Origin: UMGS1370 sp046957575
GTDB taxonomy: Bacteria; Bacillota; Clostridia; Lachnospirales; Lachnospiraceae
Direction: 5' to 3'
DNA length: 64,000 bases
NCBI GenBank assembly: GCA_046957575.1
Contig: JBKUOG010000018.1
Coordinates: forward strand, 1 to 64,000
A program made the translations under genes and the position numbers. Shown here in pieces: positions 1-8,007 of this stretch; the first letter of the stretch is position 1; each line of letters begins with the position of its first letter. The notes under the pieces are model-generated. The model saw only the letters and a program-made list of their open reading frames with translations, ran no database searches and was not told where the DNA came from.

Positions 1-58
1 CAAGCTTTCAACGCTTTTTCCTGTCTGAATCTTCGCATGGCTGAACTGTTACCTATTC
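1..58. repeat. Dispersed intergenic repeat, family A (copy 1, cut by window edge)
   Basis: Ends in GCATGGCTGAACTGTTAC, the 18-bp terminal sequence shared with copies at 3627-3713, 9424-9574 and (degenerate) 10507-10580. The whole stretch is the reverse complement of the left half of the 9424-9574 copy, including TTCAGACAGGAAAA and GCGTTGAAA. The rest of 59-226 is AT-rich and holds nothing else I can identify. Confidence 0.75.
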
Positions 59-226
59 TTCACTAAGTTGTCTTGATGGTTACAACTTTATTCTATGTGG
101 AGATTGTGTCTGAAGTGTGTCTATTATCTGACGCTTTTCTATCGTTTTTCTTGACTTACTGTCCTATTCCTTACATCTTTTCCCATATCTTACTTTTATG
201 TTACAAAATTATTAAATTTCTATAAC

Positions 227-952
227 TTACAATAACGGAACCAGGTAATTATTCCACAATGCAGACAGAGGCATAGCCAAAATCATGGCAGGGATCATAT
301 TGGCTACTGGAAAATTCTGGATCCCAGCTATGCGAAAACCAGTGGCCAGACTGATTAAGCCCCCTACTGCTGAAAAATCTCCCAGCATAGTCTCATTGGT
401 CAGGGGCATGACAATTCCTGCTCCCAGATAGCAGGCAAACATGATTAAAAACTGCGGAACCGCAATCAGGCTTACTAATCCGCCCAGATTGGCTGCAAAA
501 ATCGCTGCTGTAAACAAATCCAGAATGGCTTTCGTTAAAAGAATGCTGTGATCTCCTGTGATACCAGACTGCATTGCACCAAAAAGGCCAGTGCCGCTGG
601 CGCAGAACAGCACCAGAATGCTGATAAATTCTTCCATAAATACTTCTGGATCTTCCTGCTTTCCAGAGGACAATACCTTTGATAACGGTTTTTGAATTTT
701 GCGGACTCCGTTTTGAATCCGGTTTTCCAAATCACAGAGTTCTCCAATAATCAATCCCAACACAAGGGCCAGGATGGACGCTGGAAGAGTCTCCATCTTG
801 ATAATGCAGGAAATTCCGATTCCCATAGAACAAACCCCAAACATTCTGGTCAGAGAAGATTTTAATCTCTCCGGTATTTTGTGACCTGCCACAGTTCCTA
901 TGAGACCGCCTGCGATAATGGTGGTACAGTTTGCAATTACTCCGATTGGCAT
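227..952 (-). CDS. DUF554 family integral membrane protein
   Basis: A 241-residue, very hydrophobic protein with about six or seven predicted membrane segments. It opens with the MPIGVIANCTTIIAGGLIG type N-terminus and the GLIIGELCDLE segment that I recognise from DUF554 (YdfK/YqgA) proteins. The family is widespread in Firmicutes and its function is unknown; transport has been suggested but not shown. The start is supported by GGAAGGAGA about 6 nt upstream of the ATG. It lies downstream of fba on the same strand but is separated from it by the fba terminator and a tandem family-B repeat, so it is probably its own unit. Confidence 0.85.
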   Translation of the reverse strand: MPIGVIANCTTIIAGGLIGTVAGHKIPERLKSSLTRMFGVCSMGIGISCIIKMETLPASILALVLGLIIGELCDLENRIQNGVRKIQKPLSKVLSSGKQEDPEVFMEEFISILVLFCASGTGLFGAMQSGITGDHSILLTKAILDLFTAAIFAANLGGLVSLIAVPQFLIMFACYLGAGIVMPLTNETMLGDFSAVGGLISLATGFRIAGIQNFPVANMIPAMILAMPLSALWNNYLVPLL

Positions 953-966
953 ATATTTCTCCTTCC

Positions 967-1055
967 ACCGGGAAAACCTGTCACTGACAGCTTTTTTTGG
1001 ATGCTTGACAACCGAGAAAACCTGTCACTGGCAGCTTTTTTGGATGCTTATCAAC
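967..1055. repeat. Palindromic repeat family B, two tandem units
   Basis: Two tandem units of about 45 bp (967-1012 and 1013-1055). Each carries GAAAACCTGTCACTGnCAGC, then TTTTTTGGATGCTT and CAAC; the arms CTGTC/GACAG and GAAAA/TTTTT pair into a hairpin. A third unit lies at 51681-51725. Both sites sit between the terminator of one minus-strand gene and the start of the next. Confidence 0.75.
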
Positions 1056-1061
1056 TAAAAA

Positions 1062-1110
1062 AGAGGCTGCTGCAAAAAGCCTCAATTCATCTTGCAGCAA
1101 CCCCCTCATT
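1062..1110 (-). terminator. Rho-independent terminator of fba
   Basis: Read on the minus strand, GAGGGGGTTGCTGCAA pairs with TTGCAGCAGCCTC and is followed by a TTTTTT run. It starts about 14 nt beyond the fba stop codon. Confidence 0.8.
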
Positions 1111-1123
1111 CATTATGGGACAA

Positions 1124-1987
1124 TCAGGCTTTTCCTACAGAGCCGAACAGTTCCATCTTTTCTTTTACAGTAGCCTTGATTGCTTCTGTGCCGGGAGCCA
1201 GCAGCTTTCTTGGATCAAAGCCCTTGCCCTGCTGATCCTTGCCTGCCTCAATGTACTCTCTGGTAGCAGCAGCGAATGATAACTGGCACTCTGTATTTAC
1301 GTTAATCTTTGCTACGCCAAGGCTGATGGCTTTCTTAATCATATCCGCCGGAATACCAGTACCGCCATGAAGAACTAACGGCATATTACCTACTGCCTTA
1401 TTGACTGCTTCCAGAGTCTCAAAGCTTAAGCCAGCCCAGTTATCCGGATATTTGCCATGGATATTGCCGATGCCGGCAGCCAGCATGGTAACTCCTAAAT
1501 CTGCAATCATCTTGCACTCGTTAGGATCTGCGCACTCACCCATACCGACAACGCCGTCTTCCTCGCCGCCGATGGATCCAACCTCTGCCTCTAAGGACAT
1601 TCCTTTTTCTACACAAACCTTAACCAGTTCTTTGGTCTTCTCTACATTCTCTTCAATGGGATAATGAGAACCATCAAACATAATGGAGGAGAATCCAGCC
1701 TCGATGCACTTATGGCATCCCTCATAAGTACCATGATCTAAATGAAGTGCTACAGGAACAGTAATCTTCAACTCATCGATCATTGCGGAAACCATGGCAG
1801 ATACGGTCTTAAAACCGGCCATATACTTTCCTGCACCCTCGGATACACCTAAGATAACCGGGGATTTTAACTCTTCTGCGGTCAGAAGAATTGCCTTTGT
1901 CCACTCTAAGTTGTTGATATTGAACTGACCTACTGCATATTTTCCGTCTCTTGCTTTCTCAAGCATGTCTTTTGCTGAAACTAACAT
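1124..1987 (-). CDS. fba: Class II fructose-bisphosphate aldolase
   Basis: Zinc-dependent aldolase that reversibly splits fructose-1,6-bisphosphate into dihydroxyacetone phosphate and glyceraldehyde-3-phosphate in glycolysis. The 287-residue protein begins MLVSAKDMLEKARDGKYAVG and has the LHLDHG motif (about residues 81-86: catalytic Asp and zinc His), the SIMFDGSHYP segment, and the C-terminal HGGTG and INVNT phosphate-binding segments. An in-frame ATG 69 nt upstream exists, but GGGAGGTC sits just before the chosen ATG and the upstream residues do not look like the family. Expressed from its own promoter at 2045-2073. The same fold also serves tagatose-bisphosphate aldolases, but the genomic setting favours the glycolytic enzyme. 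Confidence 0.95.
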   Translation of the reverse strand: MLVSAKDMLEKARDGKYAVGQFNINNLEWTKAILLTAEELKSPVILGVSEGAGKYMAGFKTVSAMVSAMIDELKITVPVALHLDHGTYEGCHKCIEAGFSSIMFDGSHYPIEENVEKTKELVKVCVEKGMSLEAEVGSIGGEEDGVVGMGECADPNECKMIADLGVTMLAAGIGNIHGKYPDNWAGLSFETLEAVNKAVGNMPLVLHGGTGIPADMIKKAISLGVAKINVNTECQLSFAAATREYIEAGKDQQGKGFDPRKLLAPGTEAIKATVKEKMELFGSVGKA

Positions 1988-2044
1988 TGGAAAGACCTCC
2001 CTTGTATTGTAATTAGTTGGCTTTTTATCGCACTCACTGTTACC

Positions 2045-2073
2045 ATTATAGCGCATTTTAATACGCTTGAAAA
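2045..2073 (-). promoter_or_regulatory. Predicted sigma-A promoter of fba
   Basis: On the minus strand TTTTCA, a 17-nt spacer and a perfect TATAAT, about 58 nt upstream of the fba start. The -35 box is weak; the -10 box and spacing are good. Confidence 0.55.
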
Positions 2074-2105
2074 GAGTTACTTTTCTGAAAATTTGCAGCG
2101 GGCAT

Positions 2106-3596
2106 TTACTTCATGGAAAGGATATCTTTTACTTCCTTCTTCATTGACTCCACATCGCACTCCCTGCTGTGGCGGATGGACGCAGTGCGGATCTCCTCTA
2201 CTGCTTTTGGAATCTTTGTGCCGGACAAACGGCTCATCTCATCAATGAGAACAAATTCGTCCTGCTCTTCTTGCGGCCCTGCTATGGCTTCCATCACGCT
2301 CCTGGAGAATTTATAGGGACTTGCAGTAGAGGCAATGACTGTCTTTGTTCGGTCGCCTGTCTCCTTCTGGTACTTCTGGTAAACTGCCGCGCCGACGCCG
2401 GTATGGGTATCCATCAGATAGCCTACTTCTTTAAATACCCTGCGAATTATAGCGCCGTCTTCCTCCTGGGTAGCAAAACCGCCCCAGAAATCAGATATGG
2501 CTTTTTTCATCTCTTCTGTAATCGTATACGTGCCATCCCCGCTTAAATCTGCCATTAATTCTGCGTTTTTTTCTGCATCGCAGCCTGTGCTTAGATAAAT
2601 CAAACGCTCTAAATTGCTGGAAATTAAAATATCCATAGACGGAGAATTGGTTAGAATAAAGTCTCTCTTTTTGTCATATGTGCCAGTAGTAAAGAAATCA
2701 TACAGCACTTTGTTTTCATTGGATGCACAGATTAGGGTTTTAATGGGCACTCCCATCTTTTTTGCAAAATATGCCGCCAGAATATTTCCAAAATTGCCGG
2801 TAGGAACCGTTACATTGATCTTCTCGCCGTCTTCAATTTCTCCATTTTCTAAAAGCTTTGCATAGGCATACACATAATAGACAATCTGCGGCACCAGACG
2901 ACCGATATTAATGGAATTGGCGCTGGAAAGCTGGAATCCTCCGTCTGCCAATTCTTTTGCAAACTCTTTATCTCCAAACAGTTTCTTCACACCTGTCTGG
3001 GCATCGTCAAAGTTTCCATGGATGGCAACCACGCTGGTATTATTCCCTTTCTGGGTACACATCTGCAGTTCCTGAACTTTGCTGACGCCTCCTTTTGGAT
3101 AAAATACAATAATCCGCGTCCCAGGCACATCAGCAAATCCGGCCATTGCAGCTTTCCCGGTATCTCCGGAAGTGGCAGTTAAAATCACGATTTCCCTGTC
3201 TGCGCCGTTTTTCTTTGCTGCGGTTGTCATCAAATGAGGCAGAATGGACAGCGCCATATCCTTAAATGCAATGGTTTTTCCATGAAACAGTTCCAGAAAG
3301 TACATACCGTCCGCCTTGACAAGGGGGGCAATTTCTTCAACATCAAACTTGTCATCGTAAGCCCTGGCAATACAGTCTTTTAATTCCGCTTCTGTATAAT
3401 CGGTGAGAAACAGTTTCATCACCTCATAGGCCGTTTCCTGATAGGACATTTCTGCCAGAATTTTCATGGGGATGGAAAGTGCCGGAATTTCGTTTGGCAT
3501 AAACAAACCTCCGTCATCCGCCAGACCCTTTAAGACAGCTTGCGAAGCAGTAACATTTGTTTCTTTTCCGCGGGTGCTCTGATAAAATAGTGCCAT
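2106..3596 (-). CDS. thrC: Threonine synthase
   Basis: PLP enzyme that converts O-phosphohomoserine to threonine, the last step of threonine synthesis. The 496-residue product starts MALFYQSTRGKETNVTASQA, typical of the long (E. coli-like) threonine synthase group. It carries the PLP lysine in HGKTIAFKDMAL (Lys about 112), the TATSGDTGKAA segment (Ser/Thr phosphate binding) and VPTGNFGN. The ORF remains open 75 nt further upstream into a family-A repeat; AGAGGA before the chosen ATG and family length favour 3596. No threonine-operon partners (hom, thrB) are adjacent, and no T-box or attenuator is visible upstream. Confidence 0.95.
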   Translation of the reverse strand: MALFYQSTRGKETNVTASQAVLKGLADDGGLFMPNEIPALSIPMKILAEMSYQETAYEVMKLFLTDYTEAELKDCIARAYDDKFDVEEIAPLVKADGMYFLELFHGKTIAFKDMALSILPHLMTTAAKKNGADREIVILTATSGDTGKAAMAGFADVPGTRIIVFYPKGGVSKVQELQMCTQKGNNTSVVAIHGNFDDAQTGVKKLFGDKEFAKELADGGFQLSSANSINIGRLVPQIVYYVYAYAKLLENGEIEDGEKINVTVPTGNFGNILAAYFAKKMGVPIKTLICASNENKVLYDFFTTGTYDKKRDFILTNSPSMDILISSNLERLIYLSTGCDAEKNAELMADLSGDGTYTITEEMKKAISDFWGGFATQEEDGAIIRRVFKEVGYLMDTHTGVGAAVYQKYQKETGDRTKTVIASTASPYKFSRSVMEAIAGPQEEQDEFVLIDEMSRLSGTKIPKAVEEIRTASIRHSRECDVESMKKEVKDILSMK

Positions 3597-3626
3597 GGTT
3601 GCGTCCTCTTTTCTTATTGGATTTTT

Positions 3627-3713
3627 GTAGCAGTTCAGCCATGCATCTTCTTGCCCGCTTACAGCGGACAAGAATCATCGGATGTCTGTATCTTCGCATG
3701 GCTGAACTGTTAC
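3627..3713. repeat. Dispersed intergenic repeat, family A (copy 2, 87 bp)
   Basis: Bounded by inverted 18-bp ends, GTAGCAGTTCAGCCATGC at the left and GCATGGCTGAACTGTTAC at the right (one mismatch). It contains an internal CTTCTTGCCCGCTTACAGCGGACAAGA hairpin region. It lies between thrC and sfsA and resembles a small non-coding MITE. Short ORFs that run through it are not genes. Confidence 0.8.
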
Positions 3714-3905
3714 GTATTTTTCGTATTTGTGGCTATTCTAGCATGCTTTGCAGAGAGACGCAAGAAAATTATCGCAGCCAGCGTACACTTGTCTTTATAA
3801 GGCGTACATTTTCTGTATGCCTGTCGCTGCAGAAGGATTTTTGTCCCCAACAACTTATGATTGGCAAATTTCCGTTTTTTCGATATACTTGCTTTAAATG
3901 ATGTT

Positions 3906-3975
3906 GGGGGCCAAAGGCTTTTGCCCCCTCTGATACCAGCTTGCATCGGATTTCTGACCTTTTGACCCTGGTATC
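3906..3975. other. Two hairpins upstream of sfsA
   Basis: GGGGGC (3906-3911) can pair with GCCCCC (3923-3928), and GATACCAG (3932-3939) with CTGGTATC (3968-3975). Neither is followed by a clear T-run, so I cannot say whether this is a leader structure, a repeat or a terminator. The rest of 3714-4006 shows nothing recognisable. Confidence 0.4.
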
Positions 3976-4006
3976 TTTAAATAAACATGTCAGGAGATAA
4001 ACAAAC

Positions 4007-4726
4007 ATGCAATATGAATGTGTAATAGAAGGAATTTTTCTGGCGCGCCCCAACCGGTTCATTGCTCATGTGAATGTAAACGGCCAGACCGTTATCTGCC
4101 ATGTAAAAAATACAGGCCGCTGCAGAGAACTTCTCATACCAGGCGTAAAAGTTTTACTGGAATACCACAAGGACGCCCAGGCCAAAGGAAGAAAAACTGC
4201 CTACTCTCTAATCGGTGTGTGGAAAAACAGGGAGGGAAACTCCCCCCTTCTGATTAATATGGACTCTCAGGCCCCCAACCAGGCCGCCTGGGAATGGCTG
4301 CAAAAACAGAGACTTCCGAATTTTCCCTCCTGCCAAATTACAGAGATCCGCAGAGAAGTAACCTATGGAAATTCTCGTTTTGATCTGGCTTTTTTGCTGG
4401 ACGGACATCCGTCTTTTATGGAAGTAAAGGGCGTGACTTTAGAGCAGGATGGGATGGCTATGTTTCCGGATGCTCCTACCGAGCGGGGCGTCAAACACCT
4501 GGAAGAACTAATAAGCGCTTCCAGCAATGGATTTTACTGCTTTATTCTGTTTGTCATTCAGATGAAGGAGATAACCGTTTTTTCTCCCAATCGCACCACC
4601 CACCCTGCTTTTGCAGATGCTCTGGCTGCGGCAGAAAAAGCGGGGGTCTTTGTGTTAGCTATGGACTGTCAGGTTTCCTGCTGCTCCATGGAAATTGACT
4701 CTTTGGTGCCTTACATTCTAAACTGA
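4007..4726 (+). CDS. sfsA: SfsA family DNA/RNA nuclease (sugar fermentation stimulation protein)
   Basis: A 239-residue SfsA protein, the usual family length. The N-terminal OB-like part holds FLARPNRFIAHV and HVKNTGRCREL. The C-terminal nuclease-like part holds SRFDLAF and FMEVKGVTLEQDG (the acidic E-x-K metal-binding motif), then FPDAPTERGVKHLEEL. The family was first described in E. coli maltose metabolism and later as a PD-(D/E)XK-like nuclease; its physiological role is uncertain. CAGGAG lies upstream of the ATG. Monocistronic by position. Confidence 0.9.
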   Translation: MQYECVIEGIFLARPNRFIAHVNVNGQTVICHVKNTGRCRELLIPGVKVLLEYHKDAQAKGRKTAYSLIGVWKNREGNSPLLINMDSQAPNQAAWEWLQKQRLPNFPSCQITEIRREVTYGNSRFDLAFLLDGHPSFMEVKGVTLEQDGMAMFPDAPTERGVKHLEELISASSNGFYCFILFVIQMKEITVFSPNRTTHPAFADALAAAEKAGVFVLAMDCQVSCCSMEIDSLVPYILN

Positions 4727-4793
4727 TTGTGCTGACTAAAGCACCTCTTTCCTTTCTTTCGCATATCCTGATCACAACTGACAGTTTTGTGAT

Positions 4794-5030
4794 GTGAATG
4801 TGATGGTCCTTCCATTAAGCCAAATAGAACTTGGAGAGTCCGGAAAAATTGCCTTTCTCGCCGGAGATGACAGTTCCTCGCTGCGCCTTAGGGATCTGGG
4901 ATTTGCTCCCGGTGAAACTGTAACCTGCGTGTTAAAAGGCAAAAATGGCGCCATGTCCGCCTATCTGGTTCGCTGTGCAGTCATTGCCCTAAGAGAAAAA
5001 AATGCTGTGGAAATTCTGGTATCGCAGTAG
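4794..5030 (+). CDS. feoA: FeoA family protein (ferrous iron transport accessory)
   Basis: A 78-residue SH3-like FeoA domain protein. It shows the family pattern PLSQIELGESGKIAFLAG, then LRLRDLGFAPGETVTCV and a C-terminal ALREKNAVEILV. FeoA is a small cytosolic partner of the FeoB Fe(II) transporter. No strong Shine-Dalgarno sequence precedes it; the first start is GTG at 4794, with an in-frame ATG at 4803 as an alternative. FeoB is not adjacent but lies at 16157-18031, so the pair is split in this genome or this is a solo FeoA. Confidence 0.85.
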   Translation: MNVMVLPLSQIELGESGKIAFLAGDDSSSLRLRDLGFAPGETVTCVLKGKNGAMSAYLVRCAVIALREKNAVEILVSQ

Positions 5031-5042
5031 AGCACAAATTTT

Positions 5043-5076
5043 GACCCTCTTGCTTTTTGACAAGAGGGTCGTTTTA
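5043..5076. terminator. Bidirectional terminator between feoA and the PTS operon
   Basis: Perfect 10-bp stem GACCCTCTTG/CAAGAGGGTC with an 8-nt loop, followed by GTTTTAT on the plus strand. It sits between the convergent feoA and the PTS IIB gene and could serve both. Confidence 0.8.
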
Positions 5077-5108
5077 TAGGAGAAGTCTGCAGGAAACAGG
5101 ACTCCTGT

Positions 5109-5597
5109 CTATTTTCCGTTTTTAATCATCTCGATAAAGTCTGCTGCCTCATCTGTAGGAACCATCTGTGCAGTCACAGTCACGCCTTTTTCCGCTAAAT
5201 ACAAAAAATCCTCAATATCTTTTTCACTGACGCTGACTGCTTTTTTTAACATTCTTGTATTTTGCTTTCCGCCCATATTGCCTACATTTACCCGTTCCAT
5301 GTGGAAGCCGCCATCATACAGGCCGCGTATTGTTGCCGGGCTTTTGGCTACAATAAATACTTTTTCACCTTCGTATTTTCCTGCACACAAATTTTCTGCT
5401 GCTCTGCTCACAGTCAGGATTGACAATTTGCACTGCTTGGGACATGCCATTTTTAAAGCCTCTTTATTCACTGGATCTTTTACCACCTGATCATCGACTA
5501 CCATAATCCTGGTTGCCTTTGTCACAAGACTCCATACAGCAGCTACCTGACCATGGATCAGCCTGTCATCAATTCTAACATTTACTATTTCCTGCAT
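5109..5597 (-). CDS. PTS mannose/GalNAc-family IIB component
   Basis: Cytosolic phosphocarrier of a mannose-family phosphotransferase system, passing phosphate from IIA to the sugar held by IIC/IID. The 162-residue protein begins with VRIDDRLIHGQV, in which His15 is the phosphorylated residue of the family, and continues with VVDDQVVKDP, all typical of the AgaB/ManX-B/LevE group. Last gene of the operon, 15 nt beyond the PHP-hydrolase gene, with a good AGGAGG. Mannose-family IIB proteins serve mannose, fructose, sorbose, GalNAc and, in streptococci, unsaturated glycosaminoglycan disaccharides. Sequence alone does not tell which. Confidence 0.93.
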   Translation of the reverse strand: MQEIVNVRIDDRLIHGQVAAVWSLVTKATRIMVVDDQVVKDPVNKEALKMACPKQCKLSILTVSRAAENLCAGKYEGEKVFIVAKSPATIRGLYDGGFHMERVNVGNMGGKQNTRMLKKAVSVSEKDIEDFLYLAEKGVTVTAQMVPTDEAADFIEMIKNGK

Positions 5598-5612
5598 AGC
5601 AGAAACCTCCTT

Positions 5613-7151
5613 TTATTTTTTTACTTTTACAAAAATCGGGGAAGTCCAGGCCGCATCACCGTTTTTCTGCCAAATGCGCAGACGAACGCTGCAATCTTTA
5701 TCAAACACCATCTTCCTGTTTCCGAAAACTTCATAGGAACTTTCCGGATATGCCTTATTTACCCGGAATTTATAAGCGTTATGCCACCAGGGATCATCCC
5801 GGTAATGCTCAATGTCTCCCCAGGTTTCCTTTGTCAATTGTCTTACCTCATCCCATAAAGCATATACCTTACTGCTGTAAACCATGTCCCGCACCTTCAT
5901 CGGATACTCTTTTCCATCGATCCATAAACGAATGGTGCTGTCCGCATCTGCCTCAATTTCAAAAATAAACCCCTCTGTTGTTACATTACTCGGCCCCATC
6001 CATTTTCCGGTTGCCGTAGACTGATAGGTAGTGAGATTAAATTCGCAGGACTTTTCATCTTGTTTTACTAATTCCTGCCCGAAATTATTCCAGCAGTTTT
6101 CTACACTTAACAATTTTCCTTCTGTTTCCAGACGGCCAGTCCATTCTTTCATCCACTGGTCTTTGTAAACGCGGGTGTCTGGTCCCCACCCCAATTCCAG
6201 ACGGAATTTAAAACGAATCGTGCCGTTAATGGGGGTTCTCTCCCAACTGCCGGAGTGTACTGCCATTTCTTCTAATATATTGTCTCTAATAATTTCAATT
6301 CTGTCTACTGCAGCTGTACCTTTGACATGAAAATCCAGAGTCTCTTCTCCATCTGTTTCCAGCACTCCTCCCATAACCGTATCTCCAATGGAATAATCCA
6401 CTTCAATGCGGCTTTGGGAAACCCCGTATGTGCGGCGATTTACAAACGCATCCCAAATCGCCTCTTTAGTACAATCCTCAGCCAATACACACATACTGCC
6501 ATGTTCAAATACGCCCGGAACGCTGTGATTATCACCAGCCGCTATCACCCCGATATGAAACCCCTTCTCCAGTCCCCGTTCATAGGTAGTCTCCCCAGTC
6601 CTCGGCCCCATATGGACATGACGGTTCATCGCAAGGGGACCATCGTCATTTTCACTGCTTCCATGACTGGAATAAATCTCTGCAAAAGGAGAAAACTCTT
6701 CATCATGAGTTTCCCAGTTTTTCCCTCTGGAGCCAGGCTGATAGGCCAAGTGATGGGGAATCCCGATTACAGGCTGATTCTTAAAACCCTCCGCCAATTC
6801 CTGATAACGCATAGGATGTCTCTGCTCTCCGTCATTATGAAGGAAAAATACATTATGATCCCCATCTAAGCCCGCTCCCTGCCATTCATATCCCATAAAC
6901 ATAGGGAATCCTTCTTCATTGGCCTTTTGGGTAAATGTGCGTATCTGCTCCCAGTCTTCTTGAATCCATTCATCTTTATATCGATCTTCCACTTTTAATC
7001 CGTATTCAGTGGGACGCATATAAAATGGATAGTAAGCTACTGGCCAGAAATCCATCATTTTTCTGATTTGGCTGTACCACAGTGGGAGTTCTGCTATCTG
7101 CTCATGATGGATATTGCTGTGCATATCTGTCCAAAGTTTTTTATACTTCAT
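5613..7151 (-). CDS. PHP-superfamily metal-dependent hydrolase (DUF3604-like) inside a PTS operon
   Basis: A 512-residue cytoplasmic protein without signal peptide. The N-terminal half looks like a PHP metallo-hydrolase barrel. Candidate metal ligands are the DMHSNIHH start (Asp9, His11, His15), GYEWQ, GIPHHLAY, EIYSSHG and AAGDNHS. The C-terminal half looks like a beta-sandwich ending in an AWTSPIFV motif. Motif order, spacing and end sequence match the plus-strand protein at 46659-48149 in the sulfatase/lyase locus, so the two are paralogues. It lies between IID and IIB of the PTS operon, which ties it to the imported sugar. PHP proteins are phosphoesterases, but this subgroup has no function I can name. 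An esterase, phosphatase or lyase acting on the (phospho)sugar is possible. Confidence 0.75.
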   Translation of the reverse strand: MKYKKLWTDMHSNIHHEQIAELPLWYSQIRKMMDFWPVAYYPFYMRPTEYGLKVEDRYKDEWIQEDWEQIRTFTQKANEEGFPMFMGYEWQGAGLDGDHNVFFLHNDGEQRHPMRYQELAEGFKNQPVIGIPHHLAYQPGSRGKNWETHDEEFSPFAEIYSSHGSSENDDGPLAMNRHVHMGPRTGETTYERGLEKGFHIGVIAAGDNHSVPGVFEHGSMCVLAEDCTKEAIWDAFVNRRTYGVSQSRIEVDYSIGDTVMGGVLETDGEETLDFHVKGTAAVDRIEIIRDNILEEMAVHSGSWERTPINGTIRFKFRLELGWGPDTRVYKDQWMKEWTGRLETEGKLLSVENCWNNFGQELVKQDEKSCEFNLTTYQSTATGKWMGPSNVTTEGFIFEIEADADSTIRLWIDGKEYPMKVRDMVYSSKVYALWDEVRQLTKETWGDIEHYRDDPWWHNAYKFRVNKAYPESSYEVFGNRKMVFDKDCSVRLRIWQKNGDAAWTSPIFVKVKK

Positions 7152-7170
7152 TTACAATACTCTCCTCTAT

Positions 7171-8007
7171 TTACATAATCCCCAAAAATACCATGACTGC
7201 TGCAAATACAACGATTGCCAGTACAATCTTTGTTGCTGTCCATTTTTTCTTATCCATCAGATACCATACTGCCAGCGTTATGAGCAGAGGAAGCACTCCC
7301 GGCATGATCTTATCAAAAATTTGTTCCTGGATTCCAATGGTCATATCTCCGCTGACAAACTTATAAATTACATTTGCTTTTACAGTGGTAGCCGCCACTC
7401 CGCCTATTACAACAAGTCCCATCATCGTCAGCCCTGTCGTAATCTTGTCAGCCAGAGATTTGTTGGTAAAGAATAAATTTGCTGCACCAAGTCCCATATC
7501 ATATCCTTTATGGAACAGATACCACTGCAGTCCAACCATGGACGTCAGCCAGACTACGCAAAAGAACAGTGGGCCGATGGGATTTCCGTCATTGATGCAC
7601 ATGCTCATGGCAATACTTAATAAAATCGGACTATAGGTTCCTATCAGCATAGAGTCACCAATTCCGGCAAATGGCCCCATCAATGCATTTTTAGTGTTGA
7701 CTATCAGTTCTTCGCTGACATCTTCTCCCTTTGCCCTGGACTCTTCCATCGCAATTGTAATTCCGGGAATCAGTGCACCTAACTGCGGTTCTGTGTTAAA
7801 AAACTGCATATGGCGCTGCAAAGCTTTTTTATATTCCTCCGGATTATCTTTGTAAAGCTTTTTCAGACATGGCTCTACAACATGGCAGAATGCCAGTCCC
7901 ATCATTCGCTCAAAGTTCTGGGTTGCCTGTGCAAAAAATATGTAGGACCAGGCTGCTTTGTCAATATCCTTTTTGGTAAGCAGGCCGCTTTCTCGTTTAT
8001 TCTTCAT
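7171..8007 (-). CDS. PTS mannose-family IID component
   Basis: Membrane component that, with IIC, forms the sugar channel of the mannose-family PTS. The 278-residue protein has the SYIFFAQATQNFERMMGLAF start, FNTEPQLGALIPGI, MGPFAGIGDSMLIGT and IMPGVLPL segments characteristic of EIID (ManZ/AgaD), with the hydrophobic segments in the C-terminal half. The ORF is open to 8034, but the ATG at 8007 has GAGGAGG at proper spacing, whereas the upstream ATG at 8016 abuts that sequence. Overlaps the IIC gene by 11 nt, which implies translational coupling. Confidence 0.93.
   Translation of the reverse strand: MKNKRESGLLTKKDIDKAAWSYIFFAQATQNFERMMGLAFCHVVEPCLKKLYKDNPEEYKKALQRHMQFFNTEPQLGALIPGITIAMEESRAKGEDVSEELIVNTKNALMGPFAGIGDSMLIGTYSPILLSIAMSMCINDGNPIGPLFFCVVWLTSMVGLQWYLFHKGYDMGLGAANLFFTNKSLADKITTGLTMMGLVVIGGVAATTVKANVIYKFVSGDMTIGIQEQIFDKIMPGVLPLLITLAVWYLMDKKKWTATKIVLAIVVFAAVMVFLGIM

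Noticed and set aside
881..1279. ORF of 132 codons across the fba terminator
   Set aside because: It crosses the DUF554 start, the family-B repeats, the terminator and antisense fba, and has no credible start.
3557..3901. ORF of 114 codons upstream of sfsA
   Set aside because: It starts antisense within thrC and runs through the family-A repeat; its composition follows the repeat, not a protein.
3597..4006. T-box or threonine attenuator at thrC
   Set aside because: The leader side of thrC holds only the family-A repeat; no T-box bulge sequence (TGGNACC-type) with specifier structure or Thr-rich leader peptide was found.
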